Assembly (NCBI RefSeq): GCF_014202295.1
Contig: NZ_JACHGM010000001.1
Location: 248,001 to 312,000, forward strand
DNA: 64,000 nucleotides
Source of the DNA: Borreliella afzelii
GTDB lineage: Bacteria; Spirochaetota; Spirochaetia; Borreliales; Borreliaceae
Reading direction: 5' to 3'
The notes beneath the pieces are model-generated. The model was not told the DNA's origin. It made no database searches and was given only the letters and a program-made list of their open reading frames with translations. A program made the translations under genes and the position numbers. Below, piece by piece: positions 41,674 to 50,838 of this stretch (positions within the stretch are counted from its first letter, which is position 1; each line of letters opens with the position of its first letter).

Positions 41674-43608
41674 ATATCCGTTTAAATCTAGGTCACTTTT
41701 ACTAAAAATTGATCTTATTTTATCTTCGTACTTTTGAGATATATAATATCTTTTTAACTTAAGAGTATTGGTAAGCTCTTCCCCAATTGAAAAAGAATCC
41801 TGGAGTAAAACAAAACCTACTATTTTTTCAAAACTTTTAAAACCTAATTTGGTATTAATAGTATCTGAGATGTGCTTAGAATAAAGCTTATTAACATCTT
41901 CATTAGCCAATAAATCGCCTCTAGAAGAAAAAGACACTCCACTAGAATTTGCCCACTTTTCAAGATTATCAAAATTAGGCACAATAATAGCTCCTAAAAA
42001 TTTTTGGTCTTGACCGACAATCATAATATTTTCAATAAATAAAGATTTGCCCAAAACTCTCTCAAGAGGCTCGGGCTCAATATTTTCTCCCCCTCTGAGA
42101 ACAATTGTATCTTTACTTCTACCAACAATTGAAATTTCATTATTAATTGTCAATCTAACTAAATCTCCAGTGTTGAACCAACCATCTTCTGTTAAAACTT
42201 CACTCGTCTTAGCCTTATCCTTAAAATACCCACTCATTATTTGCGGTGACCTTACCCAAAGCTCACCTTTTTCTCCATAAGACAAAACTTTTCCATCAAC
42301 TCCAACTACTTTGTATTCAACATCTGGCAAAATAGGCCCTACAGTTCTTGCTACAGGACCCTTAAGACGCCTAACACTCAAAATAGGGCCCGTTTCAGTA
42401 AGACCATAACCTTCAAGAACTTTAATTCCCACAGCCTTGAAAAAATAATCAACATAATCAACCAACGCCCCACCACCAGAAACTCCAAATTCAAAATTTT
42501 GTCCAAGAGCTTTTTTTATTTTTTTAAATACCAAAATATCACCTAATAATTTAATAGGTAAAATTAAAACAATTCCAACAAACAAAAATATTTTTGAAAA
42601 AAGCGAAATAAATAAATTGGGTTTTTTATAAACAGGCGAAAAACCTAAAATTTTCTCCTTAAGCTTTGCATAAACAATTCCAATTCTTAAAAACCCCCCA
42701 AACATAAGCTTCTTAATCAAAGATTCTGACACCTTTTTAATAATACCTATTCTTATTCCTTCCCAAATCCTAGGTACAGAAATAATCATTTGGGGATTTA
42801 AAAGTAAAAAATCTTTTAACAAAACAGGACCTATGGGTTTTGAATATGCAATTGCTATACCCTTTAAAGCAACTATATATTCACAAGCCCTCTCAAAAGA
42901 ATGCCAAAGAGGAAGAATAGAAATCATTATCTTGCCAGGCTTAAGTGTTGGAAGATAATCATAAAGTCTGTCTAATTGAAAAATAAAAGATTCATGTCTT
43001 AACATTACTCCCTTTGGCATACCTGTTGTGCCAGAAGTATATATTATAGTTGCAATATCTTTTGAAGAACCTTTTTCAATCTCCATATCAAAGGATTTTG
43101 GATTAGCTCTTAAATACTCAGCTCCAAGTTCTAGCAATTTTTTATAAGAAAATATAGTAATATTCCCCATTCTTTCTTCATAAGATTTATCATCATCAAT
43201 AACAACAATGCACCTCGCCAATCTAAGATCATGTTTTTTGGATAAAACTTTTTGGAGCTGTTTATTGTTTTCAACAAAAATAAAAGTAGATTCAGAATGG
43301 TTAATAATATAAGCTAATTCGTCCTCAGAAGAATCATTTCCCCTTGGAACATCAACACAGCCTAATCCCAAAGTAGCAACATCAATTATTATCCACTCCC
43401 TTCTAGAATCAGAAATAATTACAACCTTTTCTCCTCTTTTAATGCCATAATGCAAAAGCCCAGAAGCTATTCTTTTTACCTCATTCCAAAAATCAGCATA
43501 TATTTGCTTCTTAAAACTTTTAGACTCTCCTTCCTTATACATAAAAATATCAAGCTCACTATAAAGGGCAACTACCTCTTTAAAGCGCTTGGGCACAGTA
43601 TCCCTCAT
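41671..43608 (-). CDS. Long-chain acyl-CoA synthetase (AMP-forming)
   Basis: 645 residues. Adenylation signature TIIYTSGTTGMPKGVML (about 190), GYGLTETGP, and GWFNTGDLVRL for the hinge region. It activates fatty acids with ATP and CoA at the membrane; Borrelia cannot make fatty acids and must use those of the host. Start ATG 43608 directly follows AGGGGGATTT; an in-frame upstream start at 43626 would lack a ribosome site. A hydrophobic patch (IFLFVGIVLILPIKLLG) may mediate membrane contact. B31 counterpart by position BB0593. Confidence 0.95.
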   Translation of the reverse strand: MRDTVPKRFKEVVALYSELDIFMYKEGESKSFKKQIYADFWNEVKRIASGLLHYGIKRGEKVVIISDSRREWIIIDVATLGLGCVDVPRGNDSSEDELAYIINHSESTFIFVENNKQLQKVLSKKHDLRLARCIVVIDDDKSYEERMGNITIFSYKKLLELGAEYLRANPKSFDMEIEKGSSKDIATIIYTSGTTGMPKGVMLRHESFIFQLDRLYDYLPTLKPGKIMISILPLWHSFERACEYIVALKGIAIAYSKPIGPVLLKDFLLLNPQMIISVPRIWEGIRIGIIKKVSESLIKKLMFGGFLRIGIVYAKLKEKILGFSPVYKKPNLFISLFSKIFLFVGIVLILPIKLLGDILVFKKIKKALGQNFEFGVSGGGALVDYVDYFFKAVGIKVLEGYGLTETGPILSVRRLKGPVARTVGPILPDVEYKVVGVDGKVLSYGEKGELWVRSPQIMSGYFKDKAKTSEVLTEDGWFNTGDLVRLTINNEISIVGRSKDTIVLRGGENIEPEPLERVLGKSLFIENIMIVGQDQKFLGAIIVPNFDNLEKWANSSGVSFSSRGDLLANEDVNKLYSKHISDTINTKLGFKSFEKIVGFVLLQDSFSIGEELTNTLKLKRYYISQKYEDKIRSIFSKSDLDLNGY

Positions 43609-43633
43609 AAATCCCCCTGAAATCAATTTAAAA

Positions 43634-44347
43634 TCAACTTAAAACAAGCAACAGACTACTAACAATAATATTATAAAAACTATGTATAAAAATTATATAA
43701 TATACATTTTTATACCTTAAATAAATAAAAGCAAAAAATATCCCTAATATAAATGTAACCAAAAATCCTAAAATTCCATAATATAAATGTCCATAAGCAA
43801 AAAATATGCTACTAAGAAAAACGGTAACTAAAGAAGGAAATCCCATTTGTGCAAACTTAGTAATAACAAAAGCCCTATAAAACAACTCTTCAAAAGCTCC
43901 TGTAAAAAAAGAGGTAAAAATCATTAAAAACAATGCTTTTATACTGCTAATTTTCCAATTAAATTCAACATTGTTTTGCAAATAATAGGCAAATACCGAT
44001 TCTGGCAACAGATATTCAACTAAAAAAGCTATTAAAAAAATGAATATCATCGCAATTAATATTGTTTTAATAAAAATTAAAATGGATTCCCAAATAAAAA
44101 TAAATTTAAATTTAGGAATAAAAAACTCTATTCTAAAATCGCCATAAGAACTGGTAAGTTTAAAAAAATAAATTATAAAAACAATTAAAAAAGATCTTGA
44201 AATCCAAAGATAATAATGGTTTTCATTAACATTCCAAAATTCCGAATTGACATTTTCAAAAGGAGATGCAAGATAAATAACTACATAGACCAAAAAAAGA
44301 TCAAGCAAGGCCCGCTTGAATGAATATTTATTTTTTAACAATTGCAT
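43634..44347 (-). CDS. CPBP (CAAX/Abi-type) intramembrane metalloprotease
   Basis: 237 residues, six to eight membrane segments. CPBP motifs: glutamate pair with arginine in GAFEELFYRAFVI (motif 1), F-x-x-x-H in FFAYGHLYYG (motif 2) and HSFYN in IFIHSFYNIIVS (motif 3). Bacterial members cleave membrane proteins or process small peptides; the substrate here is unknown. No ribosome site, and a near-consensus promoter ends 5 bases before the ATG. It lies 25 bases upstream of the acyl-CoA synthetase on the same strand. Confidence 0.88.
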   Translation of the reverse strand: MQLLKNKYSFKRALLDLFLVYVVIYLASPFENVNSEFWNVNENHYYLWISRSFLIVFIIYFFKLTSSYGDFRIEFFIPKFKFIFIWESILIFIKTILIAMIFIFLIAFLVEYLLPESVFAYYLQNNVEFNWKISSIKALFLMIFTSFFTGAFEELFYRAFVITKFAQMGFPSLVTVFLSSIFFAYGHLYYGILGFLVTFILGIFFAFIYLRYKNVYYIIFIHSFYNIIVSSLLLVLS

Positions 44348-44352
44348 AAAGT

Positions 44353-44381
44353 ATTGTAATTAAATAATTATTAATTGTCAA
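44353..44381 (-). promoter_or_regulatory. Near-consensus promoter giving leaderless CPBP protease mRNA
   Basis: Minus-strand -35 TTGACA (44376-44381), exactly 17 bases, -10 TACAAT (44353-44358). The -10 box is just 5 bases from the ATG at 44345-44347, so transcription should begin at or next to the start codon. Confidence 0.65.
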
Positions 44382-44463
44382 TAAATGATTATTGATTGAT
44401 TAATTAAAAAAAATTAAAATTCAAAATATAATTATTTCTAAATAAAAAATGAGAATATTGTAA

Positions 44464-45720
44464 ATGATTTTAATATTTGTCCTCATTTCACTTAACTTAT
44501 CAATTCAATACTATTTAAAACTCAATTTAATTTATTTTAACACAATACTTGCATTATTTTTTATTATAAAAAATAACAAACACTTGGCGCTTAGTTTTAT
44601 TTTTTGCACAATATTACTATTAAGCTTTCAAGCTAGATTAAATTTTAAAACATTGAAAAAAAATACTTATCAAATAACAAACATTGAAAATTTAAAAAAA
44701 GATTCAAAAACCATTATCGAAGCAATTGACAATACCGCAAATAAACACAAATTCAACTTCAAAAATATTAAAAATATTTACAAAATAGGGGATATTATTA
44801 AAATTGAAAACCAAAAAATACAACTTATTAAAAGATCCCTTTTTGCCGAACTTAGAGAAAAATATACAAACACTTTAAATAATTTTTTTATAGCATTAAA
44901 TCCTAGTTATTCTCATTTTTCAAAAACAATAATTTTGAATATCAAGTCAGAAATAACAAAATATGAAAAAACATTATTTCAAAATGCGGGGATTGCCCAT
45001 ATTTTGGTAGTATCCGGATTACATTTTTATCTAATGAGTTTAATAAGCTACTATTTACTTTTAATAATCACAAATGAAAAATTAAAATACTTAATACTAA
45101 GCATAATTTTATTAAATTATTTAATATTAACTGGATTTACACCCTCAACGCTAAGATCATTTCTAATGACAGAATCTCTTATAATATATAAACTAATTTA
45201 CGGCAAGATTAATTTAATAAGCTGTATATCTATTAGTTTTATAATAAATGCCATTATATTCCCTGAAACACTAAATTCAATAGGATTTCAACTCTCCTAT
45301 CTTGCAACAATAGGAATATCAGCATCGGTTTATCTAAAAAACAGATACGAGCTTAACAGACTAACATCATCAATGCTTACAACGTTTTTTATTCAAATAT
45401 TCACTTCACCAGTAATTTATGTTAACAATTTTGATATAGCACCAATATCAATATTATCAAACTTAATAATTATTCCATTAACATTAATTTTCTTAGCAAT
45501 AACAATATTAAGCTTAATAACTTATTTTTCAAGCTTGAATTTATTTTTTCTCTTTGATCTTATAAATGCATACATATTCCAAACAATAAAAATTGTAGCA
45601 ATATTTTTTAGCAAATTCTTTATAATCAAGCACCACCAAATACCTATATTTTTAATATCAAGCATTCTCCTTGTAACTTACATTATTTATAATAACGAAA
45701 CTAAAAAAAATTCAAAATAA
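44464..45720 (+). CDS. ComEC/Rec2-like membrane protein lacking the nuclease domain
   Basis: 418 residues. N-terminal helices, a soluble stretch with OB-like strands (about 75-125, YKIGDIIKIENQ), then the Competence domain with its hallmark AHILVVSGLHFYLMSL (about 178) and multiple helices (GFTPSTLRSFLM, SIGFQLSYLATIGIS). Full ComEC proteins of about 750 residues add a C-terminal metallo-beta-lactamase domain; this one stops after the channel. It could move a single DNA strand or another substrate, but competence is not established in Borrelia. TATAAT at 44427 with TTAAAA 17 bases upstream is a possible promoter. B31 counterpart by position BB0591. Confidence 0.85.
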   Translation: MILIFVLISLNLSIQYYLKLNLIYFNTILALFFIIKNNKHLALSFIFCTILLLSFQARLNFKTLKKNTYQITNIENLKKDSKTIIEAIDNTANKHKFNFKNIKNIYKIGDIIKIENQKIQLIKRSLFAELREKYTNTLNNFFIALNPSYSHFSKTIILNIKSEITKYEKTLFQNAGIAHILVVSGLHFYLMSLISYYLLLIITNEKLKYLILSIILLNYLILTGFTPSTLRSFLMTESLIIYKLIYGKINLISCISISFIINAIIFPETLNSIGFQLSYLATIGISASVYLKNRYELNRLTSSMLTTFFIQIFTSPVIYVNNFDIAPISILSNLIIIPLTLIFLAITILSLITYFSSLNLFFLFDLINAYIFQTIKIVAIFFSKFFIIKHHQIPIFLISSILLVTYIIYNNETKKNSK

Positions 45721-45752
45721 TTTAAAAATAAGCTGCCAATATAAAGAATAAT

Positions 45753-46598
45753 ATGTTACTATCTCTTTTATCTATGAACATCAACTATAACAGTATAACT
45801 AGCATAAAACAAACATTAAAAGAAAAAAAAATAGCTCCAAGAAAACTTTGGGGACAAAATTATCTAATTAACGAAAACATAAGGCAAAAAATAATAGAAA
45901 GCTTGGATATAAAAGAAAATGAAAAAATCTGGGAAATTGGTCCAGGCCTTGGAGCAATGACTGATATTTTATTAAAAAAAACCAATCTTTTAACCGCATT
46001 TGAAATCGATTTAAAATATTCAGAAATATTAAATGAAAAATTTGGAAAATTAAAAAACTTTAAATTGATAAAAGGGGATTTTTTAAAAAAATACCCAAAC
46101 GAAAATAAAAACATTGATAAAATATTTTCAAATTTACCATACAATATTGCATCAAAAGTAATATCTAAATTAATTGAAGAAAATTTTTTAAAAGAAATGG
46201 TATTCACAGTACAAAAAGAATTGGCCGACAGAATAACTGCAAAAATAAATAGCAAAAACTATTCTTCATTTACAGTCTTAGTACAATCACACTTCACCGT
46301 AATTAAAATAATAGATATAGGAGAAAACAATTTTTATCCTGCACCTAAAGTTAAGTCTACAACACTAAAATTAATTCCTAAAAAACACAACATAAAAGAC
46401 TTTAAAGAATTCAACAAATTAATTAGAACTGTATTCTCAAGCAGAAGAAAGAAACTAAAAAACACTATTATTAATTTCATCACAAATAAAGCTATTCTAA
46501 GAGAAAATTTTTTAAAAGAATATTTAGACAAAAGACCTGAGAACATTTCTGTTGAAGAATTTATACAAATTTCCAACACTTTAACTGCTTATCATTAA
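45753..46598 (+). CDS. ksgA: 16S rRNA dimethyladenosine transferase
   Basis: 281 residues. SAM-binding motif EIGPGLGAMTDILL and catalytic NLPYNIAS are intact; the C-terminal SSRRKKLKNTI is typical. It dimethylates two adjacent adenines near the 3' end of 16S rRNA during 30S assembly. Two starts are possible, ATG 45753 and ATG 45774 (MNINYNS); neither has a good ribosome site. It follows the ComEC-like gene by 32 bases. The last 18 bases overlap the convergent pta. Confidence 0.95.
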   Translation: MLLSLLSMNINYNSITSIKQTLKEKKIAPRKLWGQNYLINENIRQKIIESLDIKENEKIWEIGPGLGAMTDILLKKTNLLTAFEIDLKYSEILNEKFGKLKNFKLIKGDFLKKYPNENKNIDKIFSNLPYNIASKVISKLIEENFLKEMVFTVQKELADRITAKINSKNYSSFTVLVQSHFTVIKIIDIGENNFYPAPKVKSTTLKLIPKKHNIKDFKEFNKLIRTVFSSRRKKLKNTIINFITNKAILRENFLKEYLDKRPENISVEEFIQISNTLTAYH

Positions 46599-47618
46599 AG
46601 CACTTGCAAATACAATCTCATCAACAGAACAACCCCTTGAAAGATCACTAATGGGCTTAGAAAAGCCTTGTAAAAAAGGACCGTAGGCTTTAGCAAAAGC
46701 AAATCTCTCTACTAATTTATATCCAATATTCCCAGCATCTAAATTAGGAAATATTAAAACATTAGCAGAACCTGCTACCAAAGATTCTCTGCATTTTTTC
46801 TCTGCAACATTTTTAATTATAGCTGAATCAAGTTGAAGCTCCCCATCAATAAGTAAATCGGCCTTTTTATTCTTCACAATATTTAAAGCATTCTTTATTT
46901 TTTCAGTTTCTCTAGCATTAGAAGATCCTTTTGTTGAAAAACTTAAAAGAGCAACCTTGGGCTTTGCATTTAAAATATCTTGAAAAGATTTGGCACTTTG
47001 TAATGCAATTTCTGCAAGCTCTAAATAATTAGGATTGACTACTACAGAACAATCTGCAAAAAATAAAATTCCATTATGTCCAAAACAAAAATCAACATTG
47101 CGAGCAACATTCAAAGTATCCATAATCATAAAAGATGATATAATCTTAACACCATCCAACTTGGGAATTATTCTCAAAGCATTAGACAAAACCTTAGCGG
47201 AAGTCGAAATAGCACCACAAACACAAGACTTAACATAGCCAAATCTTACCATAAGCATAGCAAAAGTAATTTCATCTAAAACTTGAGTCTTTAAACTTTG
47301 CTTAGTAGCTCCTTTTGACTTTAACAAACTCCAATATTCATCCAAATACATTCCAATGTCTGGAAAAGAACTAGGATCAACAATTTCTATTCTTTCTAAA
47401 ATATTATTACAACTAGAAAATTCTTTTAAAGAATTAATAACAGGATCTTTTTTACCTATCAAAATAATTGAATTCGCAAGATTTTTTTGCAAAACAACAA
47501 CAGCTGCTTTTAAAACCCTAGAATCACTACTTTCAGGAAAAACTATACTGGCCTTAAGCTTATTCTCTTTTGAAAATATTCTTGCCTTCTTAAAAACATA
47601 ATCTTTTAAACAAAACAC
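46581..47618 (-). CDS. pta: Phosphate acetyltransferase
   Basis: 345 residues, the short catalytic form. Signatures: IVFPESSDSRVLKAA at the N-terminus, and C-terminal GSANVLIFPNLDAGNIGYKL and GPFLQGFSKPISDLSRG. It converts acetyl phosphate to acetyl-CoA and completes the pathway begun by AckA. In Borrelia this is the known supply of acetyl-CoA for mevalonate and hence undecaprenyl phosphate. Start GTG 47618 with no evident ribosome site; no better in-frame start is seen. Confidence 0.95.
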   Translation of the reverse strand: MFCLKDYVFKKARIFSKENKLKASIVFPESSDSRVLKAAVVVLQKNLANSIILIGKKDPVINSLKEFSSCNNILERIEIVDPSSFPDIGMYLDEYWSLLKSKGATKQSLKTQVLDEITFAMLMVRFGYVKSCVCGAISTSAKVLSNALRIIPKLDGVKIISSFMIMDTLNVARNVDFCFGHNGILFFADCSVVVNPNYLELAEIALQSAKSFQDILNAKPKVALLSFSTKGSSNARETEKIKNALNIVKNKKADLLIDGELQLDSAIIKNVAEKKCRESLVAGSANVLIFPNLDAGNIGYKLVERFAFAKAYGPFLQGFSKPISDLSRGCSVDEIVFASALMISS

Positions 47619-47640
47619 TTTATAAAAATGTTACAACATA

Positions 47641-47684
47641 AATGTATAAATGCATAAAAAAACTTTTTTATGCATTTATACATT
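47641..47684 (-). terminator. 21-bp perfect inverted repeat between bgp and pta
   Basis: Left arm 47641-47661 and right arm 47664-47684 are exactly complementary; the centre is an A-run facing a T-run. It sits 17 bases past the bgp stop and 22 bases before the pta start on the same strand. Likely the bgp terminator, but it could also shape pta expression. Confidence 0.65.
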
Positions 47685-47701
47685 ATATAATTAAATATTT
47701 C

Positions 47702-48496
47702 TTAAAGAATCCTTAAAATTTCTTGTACAACTTTAGCTGAATTAAAAGCAGCTAATTTAAGAAATTTACTATATTCAAGTTCATTTCCTTCTTTATTTAC
47801 AATATCAGATATGGACCTAATAACTATAAAAGGTACATTAAACATATGAGAAACATGCCCTACTGCTGCACCTTCCATCTCAACAGCTATTACATCTTTA
47901 AAGTTTCCTATAATTTTGTTAATATAAGCTGGATCAATAAACTGATCTCCTGACAGTATTAATCCCGAATATGAATTAGAACTTACAACCTTGGATTTAA
48001 CAGCCTTTGTAGCTTTATCAACCAAATTCTTATTGGCACTAAATTTTTGCGGCAATCCCATAAGCTGTCCTACTTTGTGTCCAAATTTAGTCAAATCAAC
48101 ATCATGATATGCAACCTCTGAAGACACTACCACATCTCCCACTTTAATATCTTTGTATTTATCACTAACAACACCACCAGCAACTCCAGAATTAATTACA
48201 TGACTTATGTTGTATTTTGACAAAATATAGCTGGTCCACACACCCGCATTAACCTTTCCAACCCCACAAACAATAGTAATAACATTGCGATTAGACAACT
48301 TACCCTTTAAAATCTTTTTATTAAGACCATACTCCTTAAGCACTATTTCTTCTTTATTAGACATAAGCTTATTTATCTGCTCAACCTCAGAGTCCATAGC
48401 AGTTATTATTAAAACATTGCTGTTTTTAGAAAAAACAACATAACTGTTTGAAAAAACTAACAAAAAAAGCAAAAGTTTAATTAAAAAATTGTTCAC
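47702..48496 (-). CDS. bgp: Exported MTA/SAH nucleosidase, GAG-binding protein Bgp
   Basis: 264 residues. Signal peptide (FLIKLLLFLLVFSNSYVVFS) precedes a Pfs-type nucleosidase: NVLIITAMDSEVEQI, GVGKVNAGVWTSYIL, GVAGGV, and the catalytic region VEMEGAAVGHVS with IRSISD. It cleaves methylthioadenosine and S-adenosylhomocysteine. At this locus (BB0588) the B. burgdorferi protein is reported to be surface-exposed and to bind glycosaminoglycans. The presence of a signal peptide separates it from the cytoplasmic Pfs. Start GTG 48496 behind AGGGGTG. Divergent from metG. Confidence 0.93.
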   Translation of the reverse strand: MNNFLIKLLLFLLVFSNSYVVFSKNSNVLIITAMDSEVEQINKLMSNKEEIVLKEYGLNKKILKGKLSNRNVITIVCGVGKVNAGVWTSYILSKYNISHVINSGVAGGVVSDKYKDIKVGDVVVSSEVAYHDVDLTKFGHKVGQLMGLPQKFSANKNLVDKATKAVKSKVVSSNSYSGLILSGDQFIDPAYINKIIGNFKDVIAVEMEGAAVGHVSHMFNVPFIVIRSISDIVNKEGNELEYSKFLKLAAFNSAKVVQEILRIL

Positions 48497-48654
48497 AAAT
48501 ATACACCCCTTACAATAAAAAATAGTTATATTAGTATTTTACAAAAATTCTTTCAAAACTGCGCCACCTTCAAAAGAATTTTTGTAACAGTATTGAAAAA
48601 AATTATCCTATCCGTATTACAATATTAATATCTTAAACAAAAAGGGGAAACAGA

Positions 48655-50829
48655 ATGAAAAAAATGAATCTGATTACAGCTGCTCTACCCTATGTTAACA
48701 ATATTCCTCATCTTGGAAATTTAGTGCAGGTATTATCAGCTGATGCTTTTGCAAGATATTCAAAAATGTCGGGAATTGAAACTCTTTATATCTGCGGAAC
48801 AGATGAATATGGAACGGCCACAGAAACCAAAGCCTTAATCGAGAAGACTACCCCTTTAGAGCTTTGCAATAAATATTATGAAATACATAAATCAATTTAC
48901 AAATGGTTCAATATTGAATTTGATATCTTCGGTCGAACAACTAATAAACACCATCAAGAAACTGTACAAAATTTTTTCCTAAAATTAGAAAAAAATGGTT
49001 ATATAAAAGAGCGAGAAACTGAACAATTTTTTTGCAACAAAGATTTAATATTTTTAGCTGATAGATATGTAATAGGAGAATGCCCAGAGTGCCAAAGCAT
49101 GGCCAAAGGAGATCAGTGCGACAACTGTTCTAAGCTTTTAAATCCAACAGACCTAATAAATCCAAAATGCATAATTTGTAAAAACAAACCTATTTTAAAA
49201 AAAACCAATCATCTTTATATTGATCTTCCCAAAATAAAAACAAAACTTGAAAAATGGATAAAAAATCCGACTACTAGTAAGAATTGGAATACCAATGCCC
49301 TCAAAATGACAAATGCTTTTTTAAGAGATGGTCTTAAAGAAAGAGCAATTACAAGAGACCTAAAATGGGGAATTCCTGTACCTAAAAAAGGTTATGAAAA
49401 TAAAGTATTTTATGTCTGGTTTGATGCCCCAATAGGATATATTTCAATTACCAAAAACATTGTCAAAAATTGGGAATCTTGGTGGAAAAACAATAAGCAA
49501 GTAAACCTTGTGCAATTTATTGGAAAAGACAACATATTGTTTCATACGATTATGTTCCCTTGCATAAAAATTGGAAGTAAAGAAAATTGGACAACATTAA
49601 ACCAGCTCTCATCAAGCGAGTACTTAAATTACGAAAATCTTAAATTTTCAAAATCAGAAGGAACAGGAATTTTTGGAAACGATGTTATTACTACAGGAAT
49701 TCCTTCTGATGTTTGGCGATTCTATATTTATTACAACAGGCCTGAAAAATCTGATTTTCAATTTATTTGGCAAGATCTTATGGAAAGAGTAAATACAGAG
49801 CTTATTGATAATTTTTCAAACCTTGTTAACAGAGTATTAACATTTCAAAAAAAATTCTTTGGAGATGTAATAGAAACAATAGAAATTCAACATAAATTTT
49901 GGGAACAAATAACACCAAAATATAATAAAATACTAAATCTTTTTAAAAATACAGAACTAAAATCCGCACTTAAAGAAATACTTAAAATTTCATCCTTCGG
50001 CAACAAAATATTTCAAGACAACGAACCGTGGAAAAGAAAAGAAAGCTCTCCACAAGAAATAAAAGAGCTAATCTTAAACTTAATATACCTAATCAGAGAC
50101 TTATCTATTTTAATGATGCCATTCATTCCCGAAACAAGTAAAAAGATACAACAATTCTTTGGCAATAGTTATCAATTTTCTACCAAAATTCTTGGAACTA
50201 AATCGGGAATTAAAAAAATTGAATTTGTAGAAATATTATTCAATAAACTAGAACAAAAAAAAATCAACGATTTAAGGCTAAAATATTCAGGAGAGAAAAA
50301 CATGAAAGAAAAAGAACAACCAGAAAACTTATTTAGAGAAAAAGTGCTCTTAAGAGTTGTGAAAATAAATAAAATAGAAAGAAATCCCGAAGCTAAAAAC
50401 TTATTCATATTAAAATTAGATGACGGAACTAATAAGGACAAGCAAATAGTAAGCAGCCTTGAAGGATATTATACAGAAGAAGAGCTTTTAGGAAAACATA
50501 TAATAATAGTAGATAATTTAAAGCCTGCAAAGTTTAGAGGAATAAAATCTGAAGGTATGCTAATAGCTGCTGAGGACAAAAATAAAAATTTTAAAATTAT
50601 AATTGTAGAAGATTCAATTAAAAATCCTATTGCTGGAGAGAGAATAATACTTGAAAACGATCAAAATAAAGATCTTACCTGCCCACCTAAAATTGACATA
50701 AATAAATTTTCAAAAGCTAATATAATAACAGAAAACGGAGAGCTTAAAATAAACGGAATAAATTTAATATTAGAACATTCTAAGAATAAAATATTGTCTA
50801 AAGATATCCCAAACGGAATAGTTTGCTAA
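48655..50829 (+). CDS. metG: Methionyl-tRNA synthetase
   Basis: 724 residues. HIGH-type [11 protein letters not shown] at the N-terminus, a two-knuckle zinc region ([16 protein letters not shown], then CIICKN), KMSKS variant [10 protein letters not shown], anticodon-binding helices, and a C-terminal tRNA-binding OB domain (about 560-665, [18 protein letters not shown]) that makes the enzyme a dimer. It charges both CAT tRNAs in this window. Ribosome site AGGGG. It probably forms an operon with femX, 9 bases downstream. Confidence 0.97.
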   Translation: MKKMNLITAALPYVNNIPHLGNLVQVLSADAFARYSKMSGIETLYICGTDEYGTATETKALIEKTTPLELCNKYYEIHKSIYKWFNIEFDIFGRTTNKHHQETVQNFFLKLEKNGYIKERETEQFFCNKDLIFLADRYVIGECPECQSMAKGDQCDNCSKLLNPTDLINPKCIICKNKPILKKTNHLYIDLPKIKTKLEKWIKNPTTSKNWNTNALKMTNAFLRDGLKERAITRDLKWGIPVPKKGYENKVFYVWFDAPIGYISITKNIVKNWESWWKNNKQVNLVQFIGKDNILFHTIMFPCIKIGSKENWTTLNQLSSSEYLNYENLKFSKSEGTGIFGNDVITTGIPSDVWRFYIYYNRPEKSDFQFIWQDLMERVNTELIDNFSNLVNRVLTFQKKFFGDVIETIEIQHKFWEQITPKYNKILNLFKNTELKSALKEILKISSFGNKIFQDNEPWKRKESSPQEIKELILNLIYLIRDLSILMMPFIPETSKKIQQFFGNSYQFSTKILGTKSGIKKIEFVEILFNKLEQKKINDLRLKYSGEKNMKEKEQPENLFREKVLLRVVKINKIERNPEAKNLFILKLDDGTNKDKQIVSSLEGYYTEEELLGKHIIIVDNLKPAKFRGIKSEGMLIAAEDKNKNFKIIIVEDSIKNPIAGERIILENDQNKDLTCPPKIDINKFSKANIITENGELKINGINLILEHSKNKILSKDIPNGIVC

Positions 50830-50838
50830 GAGTTATTA

